DNA of 47,881 nucleotides. Source: Streptosporangiaceae bacterium. Its GTDB lineage: Bacteria > Actinomycetota > Actinomycetes > Streptosporangiales > Streptosporangiaceae. The notes beneath the pieces were generated by a model. That model searched no databases. It was not told where the DNA came from and saw only the letters and a program-made list of their open reading frames with translations. Below, piece after piece: positions 35,173 through 43,379 of the stretch (position 1 is its first letter; every line of letters begins with the position of its first letter). The position numbers were made by a program, and so were the translations under genes. The stretch spans positions 1 through 47,881 of the forward strand of contig JASHOL010000302.1 in the NCBI GenBank assembly GCA_030041135.1, read 5' to 3'.

Positions 35173-35219
35173 GTCCTCGTAGCGCAGCGGATAGCCACGC
35201 GTTCGCGGTGCCTGTCGAG
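35173..35219 (+). other. tRNA-Arg-like remnant
   Basis: GTCCTCG-TA-GCGC-AGCGGATAG reads like the acceptor arm and D-arm of a tRNA-Arg, and CCTGTCGAG (35211-35219) resembles the 3' side of a T-arm and acceptor stem, with GTTCG before it. The anticodon arm is missing and the last stem bases do not pair. It is too short to be a working tRNA but could be an old integration site or a decayed gene. Confidence 0.35.
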
Positions 35220-35321
35220 CCGCGCCATGCTGGCAGCCGGCCTGCGCTCCGCGGTTTATGCGAAGGGGACTGTCCCGGACGAATCCTGCGCGCCCGTCCC
35301 CCGCTAACGGATAAGAAGAGA

Positions 35322-35349
35322 GCGCTTCCCCACCATGTCACGGAAGCGC
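35322..35349 (-). terminator. hairpin terminator downstream of pafA
   Basis: GCGCTTCC (35322-35329) pairs with GGAAGCGC (35342-35349), an eight-base stem with a 12-base loop. In the pafA reading direction it is followed by a T-rich run (CTCTCTTCTTAT). Confidence 0.7.
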
Positions 35350-35360
35350 AACGCTCCGGA

Positions 35361-36719
35361 TCACATGCCGGCGATCAGCTTTTCGACGCGCTCGTCGACC
35401 GAGCGGAACGGGTCCTTGCACAGGACCGTGCGCTGGGCCTGGTCGTTGAGCTTCAGGTGGACCCAGTCCACAGTGAAGTCGCGGCGCTTCTCCTGGGCGC
35501 GCCTGATGAACTCACCGCGCAGCTTGGCGCGGGTGGCTTGCGGGGGGATGGACTTGGCCTCGAAGATCTTCAGGTCCGTCGTCACCCGGTCGACCGCGCC
35601 GTTCTTCTGCAGCAGGTAGTACAGGCCACGGCCACGGTGCACGTCGTGGTACGCGAGGTCGAGCTGGGCGACGCGCGGCGCGGACAGCGGCAGGTCGTGC
35701 TTGGCACGGTACCGCTCGATCAGCTGGTACTTGGTGACCCAGTCGATCTCGCGGGCGATCCGGTCCAGGTCGCCGTCCCCGATCGCGGACAGCGCCCGCT
35801 CCCACATCTCCAGGACGCGTTTGCTGATCGGGTCGAGCCCGTTCTTGTCGGTGAACTCCCTGGCCCGGTTCAGGTAATCCCATTGGATCTCCAGCGCGGA
35901 CATCTCACGGCCGTTGGCGAGCCTGACCCGGGACCGGCCGGTCATGTCGTGGCTGACCTCGCGGATCGCCCTGATCGGGTTGTCGAGGCTCATGTCCCGC
36001 AGGACGACGCCCGCCTCTACCATCCGCAGCACCAGGTCGGTGGCGCCGACCTTGAGCAGCATGGTGGTCTCGGACATGTTCGAGTCGCCGACGATGACGT
36101 GCAGCCGCCGGAACCTTTCGGCGTCGGCGTGCGGCTCGTCGCGGGTGTTGATGATCGGCCGGGAGCGCGTGGTGGCGCTGGAGACGCCCTCCCAGATGTG
36201 CTCGGCGCGCTGGCTCACGCAGTAGACCGCGCCGCGCGGCGTCTGCAGCACCTTGCCGGCCCCGCAGATGATCTGCCTGGTGACCAGGAACGGGATCAAG
36301 ATATCGGCGAGCCTGCCGAACTCACCGTGCCTGCCGACCGAGTAGTTCTCGTGGCACCCGTAGGAGTTGCCCGCGGAGTCGGTGTTGTTCTTGAACAGGT
36401 AGATGTCGCCGGCGATGCCCTCTTCGCGCAGCCGCCGGTCGGCGTCGACCAGCAGGCCTTCCAGGATCCGCTCTCCCGCCTTGTCGTGGGCGACCAGGTC
36501 GACCACGTTGTCGCACTCGGGGGTGGCGTACTCCGGGTGGCTGCCCACGTCCAGGTACAGGCGTGCGCCATTCATAAGGAAGACATTGCTGCTGCGGCCC
36601 CACGACACGACACGGCGGAAGAGGTAGCGGGCCACCTCATCCGGTGACAGCCGCCGCTGTCCCCGGAAGGTGCACGTAACGCCGTACTCGTTCTCGAGCC
36701 CGAATATTCGCCTGTGCAC
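35361..36719 (-). CDS. pafA: Pup--protein ligase PafA
   Basis: 452 residues, full length. It starts [18 protein letters not shown] and has [18 protein letters not shown], then [17 protein letters not shown], in which Asp57 lines up with the catalytic base (Asp64 in Corynebacterium glutamicum PafA), then [18 protein letters not shown] and a C-terminal [17 protein letters not shown]. It uses ATP to attach the small protein Pup, through its C-terminal glutamate, to lysines of target proteins and sends them to the mycobacterial-type proteasome. Neither pup, dop nor the proteasome genes are in this window; here it stands as a single gene between unrelated neighbours, with a hairpin terminator behind it. 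Confidence 0.97.
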   Translation of the reverse strand: MHRRIFGLENEYGVTCTFRGQRRLSPDEVARYLFRRVVSWGRSSNVFLMNGARLYLDVGSHPEYATPECDNVVDLVAHDKAGERILEGLLVDADRRLREEGIAGDIYLFKNNTDSAGNSYGCHENYSVGRHGEFGRLADILIPFLVTRQIICGAGKVLQTPRGAVYCVSQRAEHIWEGVSSATTRSRPIINTRDEPHADAERFRRLHVIVGDSNMSETTMLLKVGATDLVLRMVEAGVVLRDMSLDNPIRAIREVSHDMTGRSRVRLANGREMSALEIQWDYLNRAREFTDKNGLDPISKRVLEMWERALSAIGDGDLDRIAREIDWVTKYQLIERYRAKHDLPLSAPRVAQLDLAYHDVHRGRGLYYLLQKNGAVDRVTTDLKIFEAKSIPPQATRAKLRGEFIRRAQEKRRDFTVDWVHLKLNDQAQRTVLCKDPFRSVDERVEKLIAGM

Positions 36720-36821
36720 GCCACTAGGCTACGTTCATCTAGCGCCGTAGGTCACTACACCCCGCCTGGTTCCCCGCCCGATGGCAAAAGCAGCAGAAAC
36801 AGCAACCATCTAAGGCCAGGA

Positions 36822-37174
36822 TCATGCATCCAACGGGCGCGACGTGCAATCACCGCAGGTCACATGGGCCCCGCGTGTCGCCCTCCTGATGGCATCGGGA
36901 CCGCCCGGACAGCCGCCAAACTGGTCAAACTTCGCCGTCCGATGCAATTCCCGAGCTTTGGGGTAGGCGTCGAAGAACCCGCCCGCGCGGCGGGACAGAC
37001 GCCGGCAGGCTCGCCCGTCCGGGGTACACGCCAGGTACATCTCCGGCCGTCTTCGGCGTCGCTGCCAGCGGGGGTGCCCGGGGCCTAGCACTCCCTCCAC
37101 GAGCGCGCGGGCCCGCCGCGCCCGCTCCGCCCGTCCCGCAGGCGTCACGGTCTCCCGGACCGCCCGCCTATCCA
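36822..37174 (-). CDS. small cysteine-containing protein of unknown function
   Basis: 117 residues if it starts at ATG 37174 (the frame runs back to 37526). The first half is Arg-rich. The second half looks ordered, with five Cys: LACTPDGRACRRLSRRAGGF then FDAYPKARELHRTAKFDQFG, GCPGGPDAIRRATRG and THVTCGDC-like ending VTCGDCTSRPLDA. Metal binding by the CGDC pair is plausible. There is a GGAAGG eleven bases upstream. It is upstream of pafA on the same strand, about 100 bases away. Could be an artefact of GC-rich sequence, but the second half reads as coding. Confidence 0.45.
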
Positions 37175-37506
37175 TCAGCGCACCCGCCTTCCCGGCCGCC
37201 CGCATCCCGGGAAATCGCGCGGGCCGGCGGGCGGACACATGCGGACGCACACTCGACTCGGCGGCAAACGTCAAGGCCAGACAGCCCCCGGAACGGGCAC
37301 CGGAACCCCCGTCGAGCGGCGACCCACACCGCTCCCTGGCCCCGATTCCCGTCCGCAGTGCGTCCGTGGGCACCGGCTTCCGGGGCCGCGGAATCCACGG
37401 ACGAGCACGGACGGCGAGCTGGGAGCCGGTCATGCCGGCAGTCAGGCACGACTTCTGGCCTCTGAGCTGCCGACTTCCCCGGAGTTCGGGCTGCGGCAGG
37501 GCGCCC
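37175..37506. other. intergenic stretch, nothing recognised
   Basis: Very GC-rich, with only shadow frames in all six readings. Confidence 0.5.
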
Positions 37507-38109
37507 TCACAGCGCCAGGAACCCATCCAACGCAGCGCCGAGCCTGGCAGCGCGGCCGAACTGGATCGCGGTCATCCCCAGCTCTTGGGCTGCTGCAACG
37601 TTCTCGGCCTTGTCGTCGATGAATACGGCCTCATCTGGGGTACTGCCCATCAGGTCGAGTGCCCGAGTGAATATCAAGGGATTCGGCTTGGTAACCCCAA
37701 GCTTGCAAGAGAAGAGCAAGGCGTCGAAGCGGGACTCGACTTGGGGGAGGACCCGCGGGAGCGCGTCCAGAAGCAGATAGTCGTTGTCTGTGAGTAGGGC
37801 GGTGCGCAGCGGGCGCAGCCCATCCACCAGCTGCAGCACCTGTGGATCCGGCTCGAAGGCGCGACACCAGAGTTCCTGGGGAGTAGCAAGACCTCCTCGG
37901 TACCCTAGCCTCGCCGTCACGGTGCGATGAATCTCCGCAGATGAGTCGGGCCCGAGATCCCACCGCTCGATGAGTCCGGACGCATAGAGCACGCTTTCCA
38001 CCTGGTTGGCGGTCAGCCCGCATACCTCGCCAAGAGCGTCAAGCCGTCGCTGCGGAAGGAACTGGCAGACGACGCCCCCGAGATCGAAGAAGATCACCTT
38101 TGGCTGCAT
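37507..38109 (-). CDS. HAD-superfamily hydrolase (sEH-N-like subfamily IA)
   Basis: 200 residues from ATG 38109 (MQPKVIFFDLGGVVCQF); ATG 38139 in frame is also possible. Motif I FFDLGGVV (Asp nucleophile, DLGG form), a helical cap (VCGLTANQVESVLYAS, WDLGPDSSAEIHRTVTARLG), motif II LLTDND, motif III lysine (SCKLGVTKPNPLIF) and motif IV EAVFIDDKAENVAAAQELG are all present. The likely role is a small-molecule phosphatase. It lies alone on the minus strand between the pafA block and an aroE remnant. Confidence 0.9.
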   Translation of the reverse strand: MQPKVIFFDLGGVVCQFLPQRRLDALGEVCGLTANQVESVLYASGLIERWDLGPDSSAEIHRTVTARLGYRGGLATPQELWCRAFEPDPQVLQLVDGLRPLRTALLTDNDYLLLDALPRVLPQVESRFDALLFSCKLGVTKPNPLIFTRALDLMGSTPDEAVFIDDKAENVAAAQELGMTAIQFGRAARLGAALDGFLAL

Positions 38110-38479
38110 GTCATGACGGTGGCCGCTCGCTGTGGACATCTTGCGTTGTCTGGCAGCCGAGCGTGGAGTCTGGTCGCGCAAGGATGGGTGCCGCCGCGCT
38201 CGGATGATCTTGTGCTGTGCCAACGCAGGCGTTTGCAGTGCTGAACAGCCCAGATTCTGGGCTGAGCTCGTTGACGTGGATGTTGCACGACCCAAAGTTC
38301 CCTGCGCCGGCGCTGCGGCCAGGCGGCGGCACTGCGCAGCGGATCGCACGCGCAGCACGCACCGCTGAACGCGAAGGTGCTCGTCCAGTGGTCTGCAGTC
38401 GATGCCAGCAAGCTGCCACCGGCGGTGCCGCCCGCGCCCACCACCAGCAGCTCGAGCGCGCCGAGCTACTCTGTCGCCA
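38110..38479. other. gap upstream of HAD gene, no gene supported
   Basis: No intact gene. Minus-strand frames of up to 100 residues shift repeatedly; LLVVGAGGTAGGSLLAS (near 38440) looks like a Rossmann motif but is out of order with the aroE scrap beside it. Confidence 0.4.
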
Positions 38480-38654
38480 GACAATGGCGGGGCCGGAGAC
38501 AGCGGCATGCCGTCCCTGGGTCGCTTGCCCACCGAGGTGGCGTTAAGCACGAGGTCATACCCAGGCGGGCGACGGCCACCGCCGCGGGTGTCCACACGAG
38601 AACTGCGGCGCACCTGGGCCCGCGAGGTCGCCGGCGCGTAGCGGTTCGGTTCAT
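38480..38654 (-). pseudogene. shikimate dehydrogenase (aroE-like) remnant
   Basis: Two adjacent frames together recall the NAD(P)-binding half of AroE. MNRTATRRRPRG fits the conserved NRT motif, and after a shift GYDLVLNATSVGKRPRDGMP matches the AroE D-L-V-V-N-A-T-S-V-G-M block. Both flanks are lost. The remnant is on the minus strand, upstream of the HAD gene. Confidence 0.5.
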
Positions 38655-38807
38655 GATCTCCAGCCCCGCGCAACCGCTCCCTTCAGGAGAGCGGCACCCT
38701 AACCCAGCTGAGTAGCTCGGCCACGTCTATCAGGCTCAGCAGCATCGTCGTGCCGCAGACCGGCCACCTCCGCCCGCGCCCTGTGCCTGTTGGCACAACA
38801 CACGATC

Positions 38808-39596
38808 TCAGCAGGCCGCGAGTTCTCCTGTCACCAGGATTGTGGCGCTGCCGCCGATGTGGACGCGGTCATCGTGTACGGCGATGACGACTGTGCCCCG
38901 CCGCCGGGAGGCCTGGATGGCGGTGAGCTGGGTCTTGCCCTGGCGGGTGGCCCACATTGGCCCGAGCACGGCGTGCGCCGAGCCGGTGACCTGGTCTTCG
39001 TCCAAGCCGACCTTGGGCACGAAAACACGGGAGGTGAAGTCAGCGCCCTCGCCGCCGGGCGCGGTTACGATCACCCGTGTCACCGGAAGCTGCCGGATCG
39101 CGCCGAAGTCGGGCCGCGCCTGCTCCACGAGCCGGGGATTGCTGACCTGGATGACGTACTCGTAGTCGTTGCGGCCGAACCACTCCGCCCGCTTCAGGCC
39201 CAACGCGGCCAGCGCCTCCGGCGGCGGGGTGCTTTCGGTGAGCCCGGCCGCAGGAAAGTCCATCCAGATCCGCTCTTGCTCGCGCCACGCCGCCAGGGTC
39301 CCGCTTCGGGTGCTGAAGCTGAGCACCTGATCGTGGCCGGCCTGCCCGGTTTCATAGAGGACATGGGCAGTGGCAAGGGTCCCGTTCCCGCACAGGTGCA
39401 GTTCCTGGCTGGGGGTGAACCAGCGCAACCGCTGTCCGTCGCCTGCGGCCAGGAACGCGGTCGCGGGCTGGCTCAACTCGGCGGCGACCTGCTGCATCCA
39501 GGCATCGTCTGGCTGTGCTTCCCCGAGCAGGCACACCGCGGCGGGGTTGCCGCCGAATGGCCGCGACGTGAACGCATCCACCAAGTGGACAATCAT
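38808..39596 (-). CDS. PhzF-family isomerase-like protein, catalytic Glu replaced
   Basis: 262 residues, full length for the family. It begins VHLVDAFTSRPFGGNPAAVC and has LHLCGNGTLATAHVLYETGQ, SNPRLVEQARPDFGAI and DEDQVTGSAHAVLGPMWA, all PhzF marks (two-fold related halves, GSAH loop). In PhzF enzymes the general acid/base Glu sits in a motif of the form MNLSETAF; here the equivalent stretch is ELSQPATAF, with Ala at the Glu position. The standard isomerase reaction may therefore be lost or done differently. Soluble; it stands alone, with remnants on either side. Confidence 0.88.
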   Translation of the reverse strand: MIVHLVDAFTSRPFGGNPAAVCLLGEAQPDDAWMQQVAAELSQPATAFLAAGDGQRLRWFTPSQELHLCGNGTLATAHVLYETGQAGHDQVLSFSTRSGTLAAWREQERIWMDFPAAGLTESTPPPEALAALGLKRAEWFGRNDYEYVIQVSNPRLVEQARPDFGAIRQLPVTRVIVTAPGGEGADFTSRVFVPKVGLDEDQVTGSAHAVLGPMWATRQGKTQLTAIQASRRRGTVVIAVHDDRVHIGGSATILVTGELAAC

Positions 39597-39776
39597 GAGC
39601 AGCCCTGTTGAAACGTTTAGATTGCCAGGTTACTTCTGCTATCAATACTCACACAGCCGCCGTCGGCGCCCGCTGCTCCCTTGCGGTGCGAAGTTGGCCA
39701 GAGATTGCAAAACCGCAGGCCAGGAGGCTCGCACGGATGCTGTCCGTGCCCGAACTTAACCGACGGCATAGCTTGC

Positions 39777-39923
39777 TTACGCGAGCAGCTGGTAGCGGCT
39801 GCCGGGTAGCACGGGCCCACCTAGGCGCATATGTGTCAGGCGCCGCCGCTCGCGCAGGCCTAGTGCGACCAGGACGTCCAGGTGACTGCTCTCGAGCGGG
39901 AGCGCGTATCCGCGCCGTCCTGT
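39777..39923 (-). pseudogene. C-terminal remnant of a small enzyme, possibly acetyltransferase-like
   Basis: 48 codons reading GYALPLESSHLDVLVALGLR then ERRRLTHMRLGGPVLPGSRY and ending QLLA before a TAA. The ALGLRERRRLTHMRLG pattern resembles the last helix and strand of GNAT acetyltransferases. No start codon or upstream domain remains in frame. The rest of the 39597-39940 gap has no recognisable content. Confidence 0.4.
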
Positions 39924-39940
39924 TCACGGCGGGTTTCCGG

Positions 39941-41050
39941 TCATGGCCGGGTCTCGGATCTGAACACGTCGAGATAGGCCGGCCAGTGCCCGGAGGTAGT
40001 AGTCACCGAGGTGGCTGATAGCACGCCGTGCACTACCGCGCGGGTGAAGCAGTCAGCCGCCGAGGCTAGGACCTGGTGGAACAGCGCGGGTGATGCTGGG
40101 CTGTCATTGCCGACTCCGCTGCCGGTGGAGATGGCGAAGATCGTGTCACCATCGAACATCGAGTGGGCGGGCCTGACCGCCCGCGCCAGGCCGTCGTGGC
40201 CGATGCCTGCCAGCTTGGTGCACTGGGCTGTGGTCAGCGGCACGTCAGTGGCGATGAGGCCGATCGTGGTGTTGAACTGCCGCGCCGGCAGCCAGCTGGG
40301 CGGGCGGCGGAACTGCTCGCCTGCGGCAAGCGCTGCTGGCATTGGCGGTGTCAGCCAGTCGAACTCGCCCGGCAGCCCGAACGGGGCACCGTAGAGGGTT
40401 CCGGTGACGGGGTGCAGGACCGAGCCAAGGGCGTTAACCACAGCCAGCGCGGCGACTATGCCACCAGCTTCCAGCACGGCACTGGCCATTCCGACGCCGC
40501 CCTTGAGTCCGCCGGCCACTGCGCCGGTGCCCGCGCCGACTACGCCGAGTGCATCGCCGCCGACCGTGATCAGGCCACCAGGGCCAGGGCGGGGGCCCGT
40601 CATGGCCGCGTCGTAGGCGGCCCGGCCGAACTCCGGGCCTGGGCGGCAGGTGTGGTTACCGCCTCGGCCCAGGTCGAACAAGATGGCGGCCGGCACGATC
40701 GGGACCACGCTGCCCGGCGGGCCGGCCGCAGCGCCGCGGCCGGCCTCCGCGAGAGCGGCCATCACACCGTCGGCCGCAGCGAGCCCAAACGCGCTGCCGC
40801 CGCCGAGCACGATCGCGTGCACACGGAGGCGGTCCGCCGAGCTGAGCGGGTCAAGCAGGTCAGTCTCACGCGTGCCCGGGCCGCCGCCCCGCACATCGAC
40901 GCCTGCCACCGCCCCGCCGCCCGGCGTCACGATTACCGTGGTCCCGGTGAGCCAGCCGCCGCCTTGCCGCCAGGCATGGCCGACCCGCAGCCCGGCCACG
41001 TCGGTCAGGCGGTTCGTCGGGCCCTGGCGCTGCTCGCCGAGGCCAGTCAC
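39941..41050 (-). CDS. P1 family (DmpA-like, S58) peptidase/aminopeptidase
   Basis: 369 residues from GTG 41050 (VTGLGEQRQGPTNRLTDVAG), which has GAGG four bases upstream; the frame goes on upstream to 41149 but that belongs to a remnant. Family marks: LRVGHAW near the start, ETDLLDPLSSADRLRVHAIV then LGGGSAFGLAAADGV, ITVGGDALGVVGAGTGA and the autoprocessing site near NTTIGLIATDVPL. These enzymes are made as one chain and cleave themselves into two subunits before an N-terminal nucleophile, and then act on short peptides or D-amino-acid amides. Both parts are present. Cytoplasmic. Confidence 0.92.
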   Translation of the reverse strand: MTGLGEQRQGPTNRLTDVAGLRVGHAWRQGGGWLTGTTVIVTPGGGAVAGVDVRGGGPGTRETDLLDPLSSADRLRVHAIVLGGGSAFGLAAADGVMAALAEAGRGAAAGPPGSVVPIVPAAILFDLGRGGNHTCRPGPEFGRAAYDAAMTGPRPGPGGLITVGGDALGVVGAGTGAVAGGLKGGVGMASAVLEAGGIVAALAVVNALGSVLHPVTGTLYGAPFGLPGEFDWLTPPMPAALAAGEQFRRPPSWLPARQFNTTIGLIATDVPLTTAQCTKLAGIGHDGLARAVRPAHSMFDGDTIFAISTGSGVGNDSPASPALFHQVLASAADCFTRAVVHGVLSATSVTTTSGHWPAYLDVFRSETRP

Positions 41051-41059
41051 GGCACCTCG

Positions 41060-41290
41060 CTGCCTTCCGGGGCCGGGCGCAGGCGCGCTGGCGCCGACCT
41101 TGAACCGGGTAATGCCGTGGTCACGGGCGAATGGGTAGAGCCAGGGCATCTCGTCGGCGAGGAACGCGTGGGAATCTCGCGGAAGGTGCCGTGCTTCCTC
41201 ATGTACCTCATGCAGCTACCGCCGTCGAGGACTGAAGGAGGGCAGTCATGCTCACCGTCGAGTTCCAACACGGCGACGCTGGCTCGTAGG
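41060..41290 (-). pseudogene. frameshifted remnant of an unrecognised protein
   Basis: Two frames together read as one protein: SVAVLELDGEHDCPPSVLDG then GSCMRYMRKHGTFREI, and after a shift HAFLADEMPWLYPFARDHGI followed by TRFKVG. Composition is coding-like, but I do not recognise the family. It lies between the P1 peptidase and the broken methyltransferase. Confidence 0.35.
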
Positions 41291-41459
41291 CCGCCCAGCG
41301 ACAGCTGAGCGCAGCCGCGCGAGGCTGCCAGCGGCCGGGGTGCGCAGTGGCTGGCGACATCGGCGGCGAAGCCGATCCAGGCCGGATCCCGGCAGCGCGG
41401 GCCACGGCCCCGCACAGCGTGGCCCTGCCGACGCGGCAGCCGTGTCCGGGCGGCGCTGC

Positions 41460-41987
41460 AGACTGGTTCCGGGGCCGCGTAGCCGAAGCCAGCTGCGGCG
41501 AATCGCTGCGGACGCGGTCGGATGCTGGGAAAGGTATCCAGGATCTCGGCGGCCTCGGGCCAGTAGCGGAGCGGCCCGAGACCGTGGTGGCACCTTGGGC
41601 ATGGGTTGCGGATGCGGACGGGGCACCAGGCCGGAGCACCCTGCGGAGCTCACGGGCAGCGGCGAGACGATCCGGCATGTGGTGGGCCACGGTGGACAGC
41701 CAGGCGCCGTCCATGGTGGCGGCGGTGAGCGGCAGCGCGCTGGCCTCCCCTGCGGGTATGCACGCGCACATGGCGGGCGAAGGTCCCGCGGCCACGATAC
41801 TGATGCCGGACCAACTGGCCAGGGCGGCGGCCCAACGGCCGGTGACGGCCTCAAGGACGGGGAACCGCATCCCAGGCCGGGGTGCCAGGTGCCGGGCGAT
41901 CGCGGCCCGCCATTCGCTGAGGGCGTCGGGGGGAAGCTCGCGGGATGCCGGGAACGCAGCGGCCGCTTCGTCGTCGATGCGGGCCAT
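41460..41987 (-). pseudogene. SAM methyltransferase broken by frameshifts
   Basis: The frame at 41987 begins normally (MARIDDEAAAAFPASRELPP, then EWRAAIARHLAPRPG) and later carries GAWLSTVAHHMPDRLAAARE and LRRVLRPGAP. The SAM loop is damaged (PVLEAVTGRWAAAL instead of a VLDVGxGTG form). After about 41620 the family sequence moves to another frame (GPLRYWPEAAEILDTFPSI, then RFAAAGFGYAAPEPV) and then fades. At least two indels are needed. Its start is 3 bases from the stop of the VOC gene upstream, so the two probably formed one operon. Confidence 0.7.
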
Positions 41988-41990
41988 GGC

Positions 41991-42752
41991 CTAGCCGACC
42001 TGCCCGCCTGGTGTGCCGTCCGGATAACTGGCGATCTCGATGAGATTGCCGTCGGGGTCGCGGACGTAGATGCTGGTGATCATCCCGCGGGCGCCGGTGC
42101 GGGCTACCGGGCCTTCTTCCACCGGCACGTGCTGCGCGCTCAGGTGCACGAGGACCTGTCCGGGCGGAGTCGTGGTCAGGAGGCACAGGTCGGCGCTGCC
42201 GGGCACGGGGCGCGCGGCGCGCGGCGCGATCTCCTGCCCGGCCCGGTGCAGGTTGATCTTGCTGGTGCCGAATTCCAGGGCACGGCGCCCGGCGCCGAAG
42301 GTGACCGGGCGCATGCCGAGCACCCGCTGGTAGAAGCCTGATGCCTGGTCTAGGTCGGCGACGGTTAACACGAGGTGATCCAGGCCGGTGATGACGACCG
42401 GAACCGGCTGCTGCTCGCCGTGGCTGCCGGCAGGGTCAGCGGCGTGCTGCGCGGTCCGGGCCTGCCGGGCGGCAGCGGTAAGCCGCTCCCCTGCGCCCGC
42501 GAAGAAATCTCGCAGCGCGCGGAGAACAGCTCGCCCGTCCAGCGCGAGCAGTGCCTGACCGTAGCCACCCGTGCCGTAACAGACATGGCACAAACCAGCT
42601 GCCTGCAGGTCCTCGTCAGCTCCCCACTCCGCCAGTAGCGCCGCAACGCCGACCAAATGCTCGTACCGGATCCCGCCCGGATGGGACATCCGGCCTGCGC
42701 GCCGCTTCAACAACAACTCCCCGATCCGCCCTGACGCCGAATCGCATCCCAT
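41991..42752 (-). CDS. DUF6817-like domain fused to a VOC (glyoxalase) domain
   Basis: 253 residues from ATG 42752, which lies eight bases below a -10 box and so seems leaderless. Residues about 8-90 resemble a DUF6817/HD-like domain (SHPGGIRYEHLVGVAALLAE, then AGLCHVCYGTGGYGQALL). Residues about 120-253 are a VOC domain (VITGLDHLVLTVADLDQASG then FYQRVLGMRPV, and MITSIYVRDPDGNLIEIASY) with likely metal ligands in DHLVL and NLIEI. Typical roles are glyoxalase, fosfomycin- or bleomycin-resistance-like, or dioxygenase chemistry. Divergent from the CGNR regulator and sharing one palindrome with it. Confidence 0.8.
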   Translation of the reverse strand: MGCDSASGRIGELLLKRRAGRMSHPGGIRYEHLVGVAALLAEWGADEDLQAAGLCHVCYGTGGYGQALLALDGRAVLRALRDFFAGAGERLTAAARQARTAQHAADPAGSHGEQQPVPVVITGLDHLVLTVADLDQASGFYQRVLGMRPVTFGAGRRALEFGTSKINLHRAGQEIAPRAARPVPGSADLCLLTTTPPGQVLVHLSAQHVPVEEGPVARTGARGMITSIYVRDPDGNLIEIASYPDGTPGGQVG

Positions 42753-42755
42753 GTA

Positions 42756-42770
42756 ACGAGTTATACTCGT
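42756..42770. promoter_or_regulatory. perfect palindrome ACGAGT-TAT-ACTCGT holding both divergent -10 boxes
   Basis: The plus-strand -10 TATACT (42762-42767) lies six bases before the ATG at 42774. The minus-strand -10 TATAAC (42765-42760) lies seven bases before the ATG at 42752. Both genes thus appear leaderless and share an operator that covers both -10 boxes. Confidence 0.65.
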
Positions 42771-42773
42771 GAC

Positions 42774-43379
42774 ATGAGCTCGCGGGCAACCCACCAGGAC
42801 GAGCCGCCACCGGAAGAACTGCGGTTCATCTTCCGGTCCGGCCGGCTGTGCCTGGCCTTCTGCGCGACCGTCGGCGAGCGGTGGCGCCACGGCTTCGACC
42901 GGCTTCTCGCTCCCGGGGACCTCGCCCGCTGGTACGCCGAGGCCCGCGTCGCCGACATCCCCGTGCCGGTGACCAGCGCCGACCTGGACAGCGCACGAGA
43001 GGCGCGGGAAGCGGTCTACCGCGCCGCCAAGGCCCTCATCGACGGCCAGCCGCCAACCGCGGGTGACGAGCACGTCATCAACCGCGCGGCCGCCGCGCCG
43101 CAGCCGGTGCCGCGCATGAACCGGGGCGTGATGACGTTGACCGCGGCTGGGCCGGATCAGCCGGCCAGCGCGCTGAGCGCGGTAGCCCGCGATGCCATCG
43201 CCCTGCTCACCACCGAGGACGCCCGGCGGCTGCGCGAATGCGCGAGCCCCGAGTGCGGCCTGCTGTTCCTGGACGCCAGCCGCCCCGGCCAACGCCGTTG
43301 GTGCTCCAGCGGCGCCTGCGGCGGCAAAGCGCGCGCTGCCACCTACCGGCAACGCCGGGCCCGTGGGAGTGGGACGTGA
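42774..43379 (+). CDS. CGNR zinc-finger (ABATE domain) regulator
   Basis: 201 residues. The ABATE-type ligand domain covers about residues 15-140 (FIFRSGRLCLAFCATVGERW, DLARWYAEARV, AREAREAVYRAAKALIDGQP). The C-terminal zinc finger (LRECASPECGLLFLDASRPG, then QRRWCSSGACGGKARAATY) has Cys pairs CASPEC and CSSGAC, with the usual CGNR written as CGGK. Members of the family repress neighbouring stress or catabolic genes. It is divergent from the DUF6817-VOC gene, with the shared palindrome only 22 bases from each start. Leaderless by the promoter position. Confidence 0.9.
   Translation: MSSRATHQDEPPPEELRFIFRSGRLCLAFCATVGERWRHGFDRLLAPGDLARWYAEARVADIPVPVTSADLDSAREAREAVYRAAKALIDGQPPTAGDEHVINRAAAAPQPVPRMNRGVMTLTAAGPDQPASALSAVARDAIALLTTEDARRLRECASPECGLLFLDASRPGQRRWCSSGACGGKARAATYRQRRARGSGT

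Noticed and set aside
35208-36647. 479-codon plus-strand frame opposite pafA
   Set aside because: Mirror of pafA; pafA has full family motifs while this frame has none.
38390-38445. LLVVGAGGTAGGSLLAS as the Rossmann motif of the aroE remnant
   Set aside because: In AroE this motif comes before NRT and NATSVG; here it comes after them. It may be chance in GC-rich sequence.
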